Source of the DNA: Ophiosphaerella korrae
Taxonomy: Eukaryota; Ascomycota; Dothideomycetes; Pleosporales; Phaeosphaeriaceae
Length of the DNA stretch: 64,000 bases
Reading direction: 5' to 3'
Assembly: GCA_028456385.1 (NCBI GenBank)
Contig: JALNQF010000018.1
Coordinates: forward strand, 342,700 to 406,699
The position numbers and the translations under genes are program-made. The notes below the pieces were generated by a model, which made no database searches, was not told where the DNA came from, and was given only the letters and a program-made list of their open reading frames with translations. Positions 46,088-57,976 of the stretch are shown here, one piece after another. Position 1 is the first letter of the stretch; each line of letters starts with the position of its first letter.

Positions 46088-46728
46088 TACGAGGCCGCGA
46101 CGGGTGTGGCTTGGCGTTTAGCGCTAGATACCCGTCCTCGTGCGAACAAGGGTGAGGATGCCCACTTCGACCATTGCGCATGAGGTGGGTGCGCGTTCAC
46201 GTCCTACGTATCTAAATATGGACATGGAGGTTTAATTCGTTGAACATAGAAGACAAGTTTCGGGCGGCTTGGCAGGAAGAGCTTGTCCTCATCCCTGCTA
46301 GTGCACGGAGTCCCTGAGAACAAATGACTATCTAGTGCAGCGCGGATCACGTACCCCTTTCCACCGTGTTTTGTCTACGCACGGGACACACTACCTATTC
46401 GTCCGTAGAGACCACTTGTAACGCATAAACTTTGCGTGGTAGTGGGGAAGGTCGGGCGGGCACAGACACAGACCCCCACGACTCACGCCTCCATGGTCCA
46501 TCTAAGCATCGCTAAGATAGGACAAGTGACATGGAATGATCCGCTTGGTGACGAGGCCCTTACGTACCGTACCATAAAGCAAGGTCTTTATATAGGAGTG
46601 GAGTTTTCAATTTTTAAAAAAAGGTTGTAGATACACCACTTCCTCTGCACATTCCAGCTTGAAGAATACACTGGTCGCAACTTTTATCCCTTTACCGAGT
46701 ATCGTTTTAAACCCTCAGATAATCCAAC
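46088..46728. other. intergenic
   Basis: 640 bp between the TIR element and the small secreted protein gene. No gene recognised. Confidence 0.5.
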
Positions 46729-47371
46729 ATGAATCTAATCCATACGGTGCTGTTATTGACGTCACCTTTCCTGGCCTTCGGACTACAGAAGCGCAAGACG
46801 CCTGACAATTTTGGTCTATATGGCTATGGGGAGAAATTTGGTGGTCTTCCACTTTTCCAAGCGGATGGTCAGTAATCGATAAATTCCACCGACATGGTAA
46901 CTGATATTGCCCAGGATATGCATTCATTGGCGACGCAAGCAAGTCAAACAGTTCCGAAGCAGCCGCAGTGGTTTGTAAGTATTGGCATGACAAACAACGG
47001 CGACCCTGAGCTGACTGCGGATAGTCAATCCGGGTTCGGATAATATGTGGATTGGATCTCCGAATACCACTTCCTCTGCGAATGGGACTACTGCATCATG
47101 GTCGAATGTTATCTTTGCAATCCCAGCACCTGGCTCCGCGGACAAACGCGTAAGGTTTCTCAATTCTACCAATGCATCCAACCAATACCAGACATCTGGC
47201 TTCATATTCTACGGATCGACCGCGCTGCATATCAATGATGCCGGGGTGGAGGGCGTATTCACCGCTCTAAGTGCTGGCGACATGATTTCAGCACTTTACT
47301 GGAATGATACCAGCTCAGGCCAAGAGTATGTGGATCTCAGAAGCATTGGGCCATCCCAGCCACAAAACTAG
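46729..47371 (+). CDS. small secreted protein (fungal hypothetical)
   Basis: 181 aa in three exons (46729-46867, 46915-46974, 47025-47371), phases consistent. The signal peptide (MNLIHTVLLLTSPFLAFG) is followed by KRK, a possible Kex2 site. The mature part reads FGLYGYGEKFGGLPLF, AFIGDASKSNSSEAA, SDNMWIGSPNTT, SGFIFYGSTALHI and ISALYWNDTSSGQEYVDLRS. It is rich in Ser/Thr/Asn with several N-glycosylation sequons and few Cys. The DASxSNSS / ALYWNDTSSGQ.PV.LRS pattern recurs in secreted proteins of plant-associated ascomycetes (from memory). Function unknown; cell-wall or apoplastic role is only a guess. It is the last intact gene before the AT-rich block. Confidence 0.72.
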
Positions 47372-48936
47372 ATAGAACAGCACATCGACTATGCCCGTGG
47401 CTTGCCATATCTGGTAATTTCTAAAGACCCGTAGGTTTTCTTTAGGGTACGGGGCATCCCCTTTCCACGATTACAGATATGGCAGAAGGGCAAAGCAAGG
47501 CAACTTTGATGTACACACTTGTGGGTTAGGGTAAACTGGCGCGAAGTAAGCAGCTGTATAAATATGGTGTCTATATAGAAAATGATTCGAATATATTGAA
47601 ATATTCGCAGTATGCTACCTACTTTGCCATATCCTTTTATACTGTCTTACTAGCAAAAGAAATTACGAATAGTAATAAACAATTTTATAACCTAGCTGAT
47701 TAATCAAGATTAACCGGAGATACTTTTGCTAACCCTAATTCTACTAAATCAAATAATGTCCGAGATGCCTCTAATCTTTGTCTGTAAGGAGGCGACACGG
47801 ATGGATGAAGAACACCACACGTGATGCCTACCAATCCCCGCGTGGCGCCGGCGTGCTGCCAGCGTTACCCGAGAACAGCCCAGACGGGCATAAATAGAGG
47901 GCCCCGTCCCAACTAGAGAAGGTAGCACTTAATCTATATCCTTACTCCCCCTACTATCGCTGCTCCAGCTCGCTGCTATAACTATCTTCTAACATTGTCC
48001 CTTAACGGTAGAGTTCGAGACTTTATTACTATGAAAAGCATTCAAGCCAAGATAAGACAAAGCTTCCCTATCGCAAGTTTAGAAATTTACCCTAGGTTCT
48101 CACACTACATTCAAGATAATGAATAATAGTGTGAGTAGCTATAATTGTGCCCAAAGTCCGCATTATCAATGGTAACATGGAAGAGGAAATATTTAGTGCT
48201 TCTGTCGAGATGTTTAAAACTGTGAGCTGTCCCAAAGGTGTCTGTAGTGATTAGCGCTTGCGTCTCTAATTTTGAGACTCTTTGTTGAGAGTTGTTAGTT
48301 TCGCATATTAGTAAGCTACCGAGTCTGTGCACCTCGTGCACGCAGTCACTGTTGCGGAGCAAAAGGTAGAGTCCGAACTCCAAAGTTCTGCTCACTTGAA
48401 CGGTATTTGTACCACGACAGTCACCTCGTGCACGCGGAACACCATCATCACACTAATCACAAATGAGGCTGCAGAGCCATCTACAATCGCTATTAATTTA
48501 CAAGTTTATAGTAGAGTACTTATTAAATACTTATAATTAACTTGTGCTACTTAAATTTAATTAGAAGTTTAACGTTGTAGCTATAGCGCGTTGTCTTTGC
48601 AATTTACCTAGGTGTAGCCCCTAATAACTACCTAGATACTATAGTATTAACTACTTATTTCTTGCGTTTACTAGATAGCTTAGATATACTTAAGGTGTTA
48701 TGTCGCAGCTCTACCCCACTGCGCCAAACAAACCCAAAAAGGTAACCGAGTATTCAACAACGTTGAATACAGGAGTAGAACAGTATATATTGCCCAAGGC
48801 CCTCGGAGCCCTGTCTTGCGCTCTTGCGCAGCTACGGCCTACTGCGGCCTGCAGCGTGACATAAGGCCTTTCTCTTACTTCCTTAAGATAATTACATTAC
48901 TTTCTTAGTGTTTTATACCTCTTTTTTACGTGCGCT
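47372..48936. other. transition zone: old LTR-like sequence, no intact gene
   Basis: 1.5 kb. A strong CATAAATAGAGG TATA-type box at about 47889 is followed by pyrimidine-rich leader-like sequence but no gene, resembling an LTR promoter. Minus-strand frame 48111-48395 has no motif. AT content and TpA rise sharply from about 48480. Confidence 0.4.
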
Positions 48937-49215
48937 GTAACGAAGGTTCTCAGAATACTCGGACTCTTGTGAACTCTGGTACGAGTCGGGGGCGGGGCCG
49001 ATACACCAGAAATCATGACGTTGTATAGTTGTAGTCCAAAGCGGGGCAGATGCACTACACCGGCGCATAAAAAGCTCTACACTTGCGGAAAGAGTAAAGC
49101 AAGTATTATTCTCTCTTAGATACTAGTAGTACCCCTCAATACTATTCGTCATCCCTTCACTATCTCCTGTGGCCTACGGCAAGTACTATTGTCTTCCAGC
49201 TACCTCTTGACACGC
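48937..49215 (+). repeat. repeat copy A, inverted relative to 57500-57777
   Basis: From TGTAACGAAGG to the CAGCTACCT region. Its reverse complement matches 57500-57777 along nearly the whole length (shared words include AGTACTTGCCGTAGGC, AGTACTACTAGTATCTAAGAGAGAATAATACTT, written here in parts, and TTTTATGCGCC). The copy here retains more C and G. Possibly an LTR or terminal part of another element. Confidence 0.75.
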
Positions 49216-50113
49216 GCGCTTAGCTACCTAATTAGCTTTCTTTTTCTCTCTTACTACTTTAGCTAACGTACTCCACAGGTTCGCCGGTCACACGGGTTCG
49301 CCGGTCACTTTTGCCAAGCCCCCACCAAAACCACCACGTTTTGGCGCAAAACAGCCCACTTTAGCCCTGTATAGCATAAAGCAAGACGCGATATTATTTA
49401 GAGTCTACTTCTACTACATATTTGCACGTACGCGCGTTGTGCCTAGTCTTCTTACACACTATACACTGTTGTTAAGATAGTTTACCTACTTTAGCGCCTA
49501 CCTACCTCTTTAACTTCTTCCTATTACTACGCGCGTTAAAGTCTATAAGAGTAGCTAAGCGCGCCCTATCTTTAAACGTTAAGGTCCTCTCTACCTAAAC
49601 TTACTTTCTTTTATATAACTTTTGTCGCATTATAGCCTTATTTATAGCCTTAAGCTTAGCTATCTCCTATTACGCTAGCACTAGCTTATATACTATAATT
49701 ACTACCCCTTTTAAGACTTTTTTAAAAGCCTCTACTATTAAAGTTAGTAAGCTATCTAGGTGCCTCTAAATCCTTGCCTTTATAAGCGTTAATTACAACC
49801 TAAATTTAAGGGTATTACTTAGGGTTTATAACTACTAGGGGTTATTATTAAGTAAAAGTAGTAAAAGAGTATATAGCTTTATATTAAGTGTTAATATAAC
49901 CTATTCTAGGTTAAATAAAGCTAATCTAGCGCCTTAAAACCCTCTTTAGATATTCTTAGAAGTAATTACTATATTATAAGCGCGCTTAAGAGCTAGTAGG
50001 AACTCTTATTTAGTAATATAGTTAATCTAACTATATATAAGTACTTTAACTTAGTATCTATATACCTTCTTTAAAAGAGTAAAATAGCCTATATTAAGTA
50101 GCTATAAGATATA
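49216..50113. other. RIP-affected repeat DNA, not classified
   Basis: Contains a 17-bp-period doublet of GGTTCGCCGGTCAC at 49278-49308, then TpA-rich sequence without recognisable coding remnants. Confidence 0.4.
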
Positions 50114-50118
50114 TAATA
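50114..50118. repeat. target-site duplication TAATA (left)
   Basis: The five bases TAATA directly precede the left LTR and recur directly after the right LTR at 57155-57159. Confidence 0.85.
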
Positions 50119-50549
50119 TGTTATAATAGTAACAAGAGAAATATAGATAGAACTAATTAGCCCTACGACTAAAGGATTAAGTTCTTACAAACACGAAGAA
50201 TATAAACTCGATTAGGAAACTACATATAATTAGGACACCTAAGGTAATCTATAATCTATAGACTCTTAGTATTAATAGATTATAGATTAAGGTAATCTGC
50301 GATCTATTATTCTTAGTAGTAATAGATTAATAGATTAGGACAAGTATATAGTTAGTAACGACGCGCATTATTAAGATAGTATTAGTAATTTAATCTTTTA
50401 ACTATAGAACGCTAATACAAGATAGTTGCAAAATATCTTCTATTATTTATAGTTATTACAAATCCTTACACGAACTTTTATTATTACCTTACAATCTACT
50501 AACTTTTCTAAGATAGGTACTTGTAGTTAACGATAGGAGGCCTATTATA
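50119..50549 (+). repeat. left LTR of the chromovirus
   Basis: Begins TGTTATAATAGTAAC and ends CCTATTATA. The original CA end would now be TA through C-to-T change. Differs from the right LTR at many sites, the ones I compared all being C/T or G/A. Confidence 0.9.
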
Positions 50550-50649
50550 CCTTACTAATTTAGTTATTACGAGAAGCGAAGCGTAAGTAGCGTATAGTCT
50601 AGCTAACACGATAGTAGAAAGCTTAATAAGTAAAGCTCCTAAGAGTAGT

Positions 50650-53600
50650 TATAAGTTAGATAGTACTATATAGGAAACGATTAAGGATTATATAAATAAA
50701 CTAATTAATAACAAAGAAGATATAAAGATAGTAATTAAAGTACTAGAAATATAGAATAAAGAACTACAAGACTATTTAAAATAGAACGAAGTATAAATTA
50801 AAGCTATTATTAAAGGCTAGAACTAGATAGAATTAATTACCTAACAACTAGAAATAAGTGCAACAAAGAAACTACCTAAGATACCTGTCCTTAAGAAGTT
50901 TAATAAGATAAAAGAAAAACTAAGACTCTTTATAGCCTTAGTATAACTCTAGATAAACGTATAAGTACTATACTTTAATATAGAAGAAAAGAAAGTAATA
51001 TATATTAGAATACATCTTAAAGAAAATGCGATAAGATAGTTTAAACCCTACTAGATAGATTATACAACACACGCTCTAATAACCTAAAAGGACAAAACAA
51101 GAGCTATCTTTAGAAGTTACAAATACTTTACTAGACGAATAAGAGTAGTATTTAGGGACATAGATATTACCTAATAAGCTAAAGAATAGCTAGAAAAGCT
51201 TATACAAAGCTAGAGTGTTCTAGAGTATATATTATAGTTTAAACAACTATCGCAAAACATAGAGTAGAATAAGTTAGCTTTAATATTACAATTTAAACAA
51301 AGACTAAACTTAAAAATCTAATACGAAATAATTTATATAGAAAAACCCTAAACGCTAGAAGCCCTAAAATAATAGGTAATATAAATTAACAACGATCTTT
51401 AAGAATAGAAGAAGAACAAGTATAGAGGTTATACCTAGAATTAGGATAAGGGAGACCTTATAATCCTTAACACTAACAAGGATAAGAAGAGGAAGAAGAA
51501 TAAAGACTTTACGTACTTTAACTATAGTAAAAAAGGCTACTACGCGAAAGACTACTAATTACAAAAGAAAAGGGATATAGTATACTATAAATATAAGAAA
51601 CTAAGACACTTTGCAAAAGACTATAGAAGTAAGGACCTAAGAAAAGATAAAGAAACTTAGTTAAAAATAACTAAGAACAAGAAAGAAGTACTAAAAGTAT
51701 AAGCTAAACCTTAGGAGAAGGTAGTAGAGAGTAAAGAAGTACAATATATAATACTCTATTAGACCTTTTGTTATAATAATAACTACTACATACATCTTTC
51801 TAGTAAATAGAGAGTAGTATAGTTCCTATAGAAATAGAGATATAGAGTAGCTATAATAAAAGAAAGTAGAACAAAAGTATAGCTAGAAGAGATAGCCTAT
51901 ATAATAGACCTACTAATAGAAGATTTAGAAGGGGAAGAACCCTAGACCCTATTAATCTAGGCTAAAGAACGAGCACTAGATAAAGAGACTACTACAGCTT
52001 CTTCTAAAGAAATGTAAGAAAGTAAGAAATAAGTTAGTATAAGAGGTATAGAGTATACCTAGCTAGATATATATAGCTACAATAGCTATACAATAATAGA
52101 TATAGAAGAACAAAACAAAGAATAGAGATTTGTTTAAATATACTTAATAGTTATAAGTATAGAGGAAGCGTATAAAGACTAGAAAGAACGCAATCCTAAA
52201 GAAATAAAGTTTATACTATTTTAAGAATAGATAAAGTAATATATAGTTATAGTAGGAAGAATACTTATATAAAAAGAATAGTAGTACTTTGTAAGAAAAA
52301 TATAATAGATTAACGAAGCCTATATACTAAGAGTACTAGTAGTGTACTATATCCTAATAATAGATATACCTAGAAGAGATAAGTACTAGGAAGGGGATAA
52401 CAAACTAATAAATCTAAAACATCTAGCACACTTTAAAGTATTATAGATATTATACCTAGATAAGAATTGTATTATACATAGAAACTCTAAAGTAAACAAC
52501 AATATATAGCTTATATAGAGAAGAGGCTATAACTATATAAGAGTAATCCTAGTAGAAGATATCTAAGGATAAGAAATAATCCTAGAAGATAGATACGTAG
52601 TAGTAAGACCTAGTCTAAAACTACTAAAAAAATGCGTCTAAGGAAGACTATAGTACAAGTGCATATATAATAAATACCTAAAACACAAAGAATATAAGCT
52701 TAAAGTAGGCCTATAGCCTAAAAAAGATAGATAGTTTATAAAGATACCTAAGCAAAAATAGCTAAAAGGCGTAAGAGGCCTATATATTACAAAAATATGT
52801 ACTTACTAAGAAAGAAAAGTACGATTAATAATTAATAGTAGAGCTACGAGAAACTTTATATTAAAGAAGTTTGTAGAAATACAAGAAATAAGGTATACAA
52901 TAAAGAAATATCCTTAACAATTAAGTATAATTAAAGGAAAACTATTCTAAGAACTTATTAGATTTAAAACAGTTTCCTCTACATTAAAACCAGAAGGAAT
53001 AATAATTAAGAATATAGTTATAGATATAACAACAATTAATAACAAATAAGATATAATACTAGGAATGCTATAGTTATAAATAACTAACCTATAGATTAAT
53101 TAGAGAATAGGAAAAATTAACTACTATAAAATAGACACGTTAAAAGCTAACATAAGTACTTGTAAAGGAGAATTCTCTAAAGAGTATAAGAAATAGGAAA
53201 GATAACTTATAGAACCTAAAGATTACCTTCTAGAATATTAACTATAGGACCTAGCGATAGAACTAGTAGAAGGCAAAGACGTAGGATAGAGCCTAGTCTA
53301 CTAGAAAATAGAAGAAGAGTCTAAAATTAAATAAATATTTATCTAGAATATAATAAAAAAGAGATAGATAAAGGAATCTAAATCCTTAGTAGTGTATAGA
53401 CTTATATTTGTAGATAAAAAAAGAACGAGCAACAAGAGACTCTACGTAGATTTTAGGAAAACTAACGTAATTATAAACAAGAACTAATACCTATTACTAT
53501 AAATAGACAGAATACAAGATAGATTATAAAGAGTAAGAATCTTTATAAAACTAGACATTTAGAACGCGTACTACTAGATTAGAATTAAAAAAGGAGATAA

Positions 53601-56042
53601 ATAGAAGATAGCGTTTAGAATATAGTATAGACTATACAAATATCTAGTTATACTATTTAGCTTAATAAACGCACTAGCAGCATTCTAAGAAAGGATTAAT
53701 ATAGTACTAAGAGAGTACTTAGACGTATTTATATTTATATACTTAGATAATATCCTTATATTTTTAGAAATAGAGGAAGAATACGTATAATACGTACACA
53801 AAGTACTAGAGAAACTAGTAGAAAATAAACTATTTCTAAAAATAAGAAAATGCGAATTTTACACAAAGGAAATAGACTTCCTTAGATTTATTATTAAACT
53901 AAGGAAAATTAAGATTAACCTAGAGAAGATTAGATTAATTAACGAATAGCTAATACTAAAAAACCTAAAAGAGGTATAACAATTTTATAGGTTAGCTAAC
54001 TTTTACAGAAAGTTAATAATAGGATAGTCTAAAGATATAGAACTAATAACTAGACTTATAAAAAAAGATACGCTATTTAAGTAGATAAAAGAATACAATA
54101 AAGTATTTAAGAAAATTAAAAGAAAGTTTATAGAAAACCTAGTTATTAGAATATACAACCTAGACCTACTAGTAGTAGTAAAAATAGACGCGTCTAACTT
54201 AGTCTATAGAATAGTACTAATACAAGAAGACCTAGAAACTAATAAAGAGTATTTAGTTAAATACTTTTCTAAGAAAATAAAGCTAGTAGAGCTTAATTAT
54301 CTAATCTACAACAAAGAGATACTAGTAATATACAAAGTATTTAAGTAATAGAGAGTATATTTACAAGAAGTAAAATATTAGACAAAGGTCTATATAGACT
54401 ATAAGAACCTTATAGGATTTATAACAAATAAGGAACTATTATAACACTATACAAGATAGTAGGAGTTTCTATTAACATTTAATATAGAAATAATATACAT
54501 AAAAGGGAAAGACAACTAATTTGTAGACGCCCTTAGTAGAAGACTAGACTTATAAGAAGAAGTAAGTACTACTAGTATAGTTTTAATTAAGAATAAAGAA
54601 GGATATTTAGTCCTAAATACACCTAAAATAGCCGCAACACTTAAAAGAACAAGTAGCGAGCTAGACGAATAGATTTAGAAAATAACGTAAGAAGCATCTA
54701 AAGAAACAGAAAAACTAGAAACCTAAGAAAGACTAGCATAAGCCTATAGAAGAATATATATTCTAGGAAAGATCTAAAGAGAATTTATACGATAATTCTA
54801 TAAATTACTAGTATATAGATACTAAGGTATTAACAAGATATTAGATAGACTCTTAAGGGACTATTACATCCTAAAGGTAAGATAACTAGTAATAGAAGTA
54901 CTACAAGACTATATAGAATGCTATAGAAATAAATACAACAGACACGTACTATATAGAATACTACAACTAATAGAGATACTAGAATAACTATAGGGAATTA
55001 TTATAATAAACTTTATTACGAAACTACCTAAGTCTAAAGACCTAATATTAAGAGTTAAGTACGATAGAATCCTAACAATAGTAGATAAACTTATAAAGTA
55101 CTTATACTTTAGACTATATAAGGAGAAAAGTAGAACAGAAGTCGCAGTATACTAGGTTCTAGGAACTGTAATTAGCTAATATAGACTACTAGATAAGATT
55201 ATTATAGATAGAGACGTAAGATTTATATTAAAACTATAGGAAATAATAATAGTATAATTAGGAATTAAATATACAATATTAACAGTATACTACCTATAGA
55301 TAGATAGACAATTAGAACGCATAAATTAGATAGTAGAACAATACCTAAAATACTACCTTAATTACAACTAGAACAACTAGGTATAACTACTATCTATAGC
55401 ATAACTAGTATATAATAGCGCAAAGAATATAGTAATAGGAGTAACGCTCTTCTTTATAAACTATAGATTTGAGCCTAATATATACTAGATACTAAGAAAC
55501 TAGATATCTTAGTTCTTAAGAGGAAAAAACTTCGCTAATAGACTTAAGAATATATAAGATTAACTAAGATAGGACGTAGAATTCCTATATAATTGTATAG
55601 CTAAGTACTACAACAAAAAGTATAAAGAAGGACCTTAATTTAGAGAGGGAGAAAAAGTATAGTTAGTGCGAAAAAATATTAAAAGCAAGAGACTAAGCTT
55701 AAAACTAGACTACGTTAAGATAAGACTATACAAAATTAAGAAAGAAGTTACGCTAGTTATATTTAAATTAAAGCTACTAAACAAAATAAAGATACACTTA
55801 ACTTTCTACGTAGTACTACTTAAGATAGCACTATAAAACGTAGAACTACTAGTGTACGAAGTAGATACGTACAGAGAATAAGAAGAATAAAAAGTTAAAG
55901 AAATCCTAGTATACTAGTTCTATAATAGTAAGAACTACTATATAGTAAAATAGATAGGTATAGACGAAAAAGGATAACTATAGGAAGAAACATAGGAACT
56001 AGAGGATAACCTTAACTACTCTAAGAAACTAGAGGACTTCTA
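50650..56042 (+). pseudogene. chromovirus Gag-Pol remnant
   Basis: Recognisable but stop-riddled. Two zinc knuckles near 51515-51650 have Cys replaced by Tyr (TGY->TAY). The protease site near 52826 reads INSRAT where DSGAT is expected. Reverse transcriptase about 53390-53900 keeps YVDFRKTN and IYLDNILIF (second catalytic Asp changed to Asn). RNase H is near 54180 (KIDASNLVY). Integrase is in about 54750-55600. A C-terminal chromodomain-like segment at about 55861-56042 (VKEILV, NYYIVK, LEDNLNYSKKLEDF) carries stops at the expected Trp sites. The exact ends of Gag are not resolved. Confidence 0.85.
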
Positions 56043-56709
56043 AAGTTAAAACCTTCTAGAACGCCTAGTAGTAAACTAAGAGAACTAATATTACTATCGC
56101 TAGATAGAGAGGTAATAGGAGCGCTTAACGCAGGACTTACTATAGCAACACTAAATACCTTATCTAAGTCTAGCTTAGCTTCTAGAGCTACTAACTATAT
56201 AGCTAATTTCTTATTATTTAGCGCCTTTATCTTATAAAGATAAAAGAGATAAGCTTAATTCTTTACTAGCTTACTCTATACAAGCTCTTAGATCTACTTA
56301 CGCTTAGCTTTAGCCTCTATAATTTAAGATAGTAATTTCTCTTAAGCTTAGTTAATAGCTCTCCCTATTATTATTAAGCTTAGATGCAAGAATAAGTATA
56401 ATAAATATATACTCTATAAGAGAGATACTAGATACGTTATAGGAACTATAAACGTTTGTATAAATATACACCTTATAAGCCCTACTATTATTTGTAGAAA
56501 CTATACAAGGAAGATACTTAAGATTTAACTTAGAGGAAGTATAATAAGAATAAGAAAATATTTTGATACTATTACGTAACACGCGATTAGTAAGAAGATA
56601 TTAATAACGTATAGAAGAAATAACTATAAGGAGTAATAAAGAACTAGAAATTAACAAAGAAAGTAAGTTAATAACCTTAGCTCTAGGATAGATAAACGAG
56701 GACCTACCT

Positions 56710-56723
56710 AGAGGAGGAGATAG
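56710..56723 (+). promoter_or_regulatory. polypurine tract
   Basis: Purine-only AGAGGAGGAGATAG ends exactly at the right LTR start, as expected for plus-strand priming. Confidence 0.8.
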
Positions 56724-57154
56724 TGTTACGATAGTAACAAGAGAAATATAGATAGAACTAATTAGCCCTATAACTAAAGGATTAAGTTCTTATAAATATA
56801 AAGAATATAAACTTAATTAGGAAACTATATATAATTAAGACACCTAGGGTAATCTATAATCTATAGACTCTTAGCATTAATAGATTATAGATTAAGGTAA
56901 TCTACGATCTATTATTCTTAGTAGTAATAGATTAATAGATTAGGACAAGTATATAGTTAGTAGCGACGCGCATTATTAAGATAGTATTAGTAATTTAATC
57001 CTTTAACTATAGAACGCTAATACAAGATAGTTGCAAAATATCTTCTATTATTTATAGTTATTATAGATCTCTACACAAACTTTTGTTATTACCTTATAAT
57101 CTACTAACCCTTCTAAGACAGGTACCTATAGTTAACAATAGGAGGCCTATTATA
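56724..57154 (+). repeat. right LTR of the chromovirus
   Basis: Begins TGTTACGATAGTAAC and ends CCTATTATA, 431 bp like its partner. It keeps the CG at TGTTACG where the left copy has TATA, but has lost others, so the two LTRs mutated independently. Confidence 0.9.
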
Positions 57155-57159
57155 TAATA
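57155..57159. repeat. target-site duplication TAATA (right)
   Basis: Matches 50114-50118 exactly; confirms this insertion as a unit. Confidence 0.85.
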
Positions 57160-57499
57160 CGTACGTAAGTATATAAAAAGTAATAATCTTATTATCTTTA
57201 TAGTATTTCTTAAATTTAAGTAAGTTATAGCTTTTATAGCTATTAATAATAAGTAAATATACTATCCTAATAGTACGTTGTTAAGTCCTTAGAACTAAGT
57301 AAAAGTAACAAGGGTAAGTAAGCTTCTATAAGATAGGCGAAGTTAATAAATAAGTTAGTTACTTAACTTAATTAATAGTTAGCTCTTATTAGAGTATTAC
57401 AAGGTATATAAGTATTAATAGGTAGATAAGAATCTAATTAAAGTATTATTTGTAATACTCTATTAAGATAAGAGGTAAAGAAGAGATTAAATATAATAG
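57160..57499. other. RIP-affected repeat DNA
   Basis: 340 bp of TpA-rich sequence between the chromovirus and the inverted repeat copy. Nothing recognisable. Confidence 0.4.
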
Positions 57500-57777
57500 T
57501 GTTAAGAAGTAGCTAGAAGATAATAGTACTTGCCGTAGGCTATAGGAGATAGTAAAGGGATAACAGATAGTATTTAATAGTACTACTAGTATCTAAGAGA
57601 GAATAATACTTACTTTACTCTTTTTATAAGTATCGAGCCTTTTATGCGCCTATATAGCGTACTAGCCCTACTTTAGATTATAACTATATAATGTTATAAT
57701 CTTTAGTATATTAGCCTTGCCCCTAACTTGTACTAGAGTTTATAAGAGTCTCGAGTGTTTAATAAACCCTTATTACA
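57500..57777 (-). repeat. repeat copy B, inverted relative to 48937-49215
   Basis: Ends CCCTTATTACA, the mutated inverse of TGTAACGAAGG at the start of copy A. It shows many C->T and G->A replacements against copy A, so it is the more heavily mutated copy. Confidence 0.75.
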
Positions 57778-57822
57778 AATAGTCTATAAAGGTCTATTAA
57801 CGTTCCTATATACTTACTATTT

Positions 57823-57976
57823 AGCGTTTATTTCTAAGTACTTACTCTAGAGCGTTTACTCTAGAGTACTTATTCTAGAGTATTTACTCTAGAGCGTTTA
57901 CTCTAGAGCGTTTACTCTAGAGTACTTATTCTAGAGTATTTACTCTAGAGCGTTTACTCTAGAGCGTTTACTACTA
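57823..57976. repeat. 14-bp satellite, 11 units, with a 56-bp higher-order period
   Basis: Eleven 14-bp units on the register AGCGTTTACTCTAG; variants AGTACTTACTCTAG, AGTACTTATTCTAG, AGTATTTACTCTAG. From 57851 the order is A-B-C-A-A-B-C-A-A (A = AGCG, B = AGTAC, C = AGTAT), a four-unit block repeated twice. The first and last units are degenerate. Confidence 0.9.

Larger units (their letters stand above)
50119..57154 (+). mobile_element. complete Ty3/gypsy chromovirus, RIP-inactivated
   Basis: 7,036 bp with two LTRs of identical length (431 bp), flanked by a TAATA duplication. A purine tract (GAGGAGGAGATAG) ends immediately before the right LTR. Domain order on the plus strand is Gag with zinc knuckles, protease, reverse transcriptase, RNase H, integrase, chromodomain: the chromovirus order. 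All frames are destroyed. Retrotransposes via an RNA intermediate; the chromodomain normally steers insertion to heterochromatin. Confidence 0.92.

Noticed and set aside
46757..46765. TGACGTCA inside the small secreted protein gene
   Set aside because: Within exon 1, so chance or coding constraint is more likely than regulation.
48111..48395. 94-codon minus-strand frame
   Set aside because: No motif, no introns, lies in the repeat transition zone.
48330..48436. Direct repeat of CACCTCGTGCACGC
   Set aside because: Only two short copies about 90 bp apart; no structure around them.
56352..56582. 76-codon minus-strand frame in the chromovirus
   Set aside because: Low-complexity product of TpA-rich sequence inside the retroelement 3' region.
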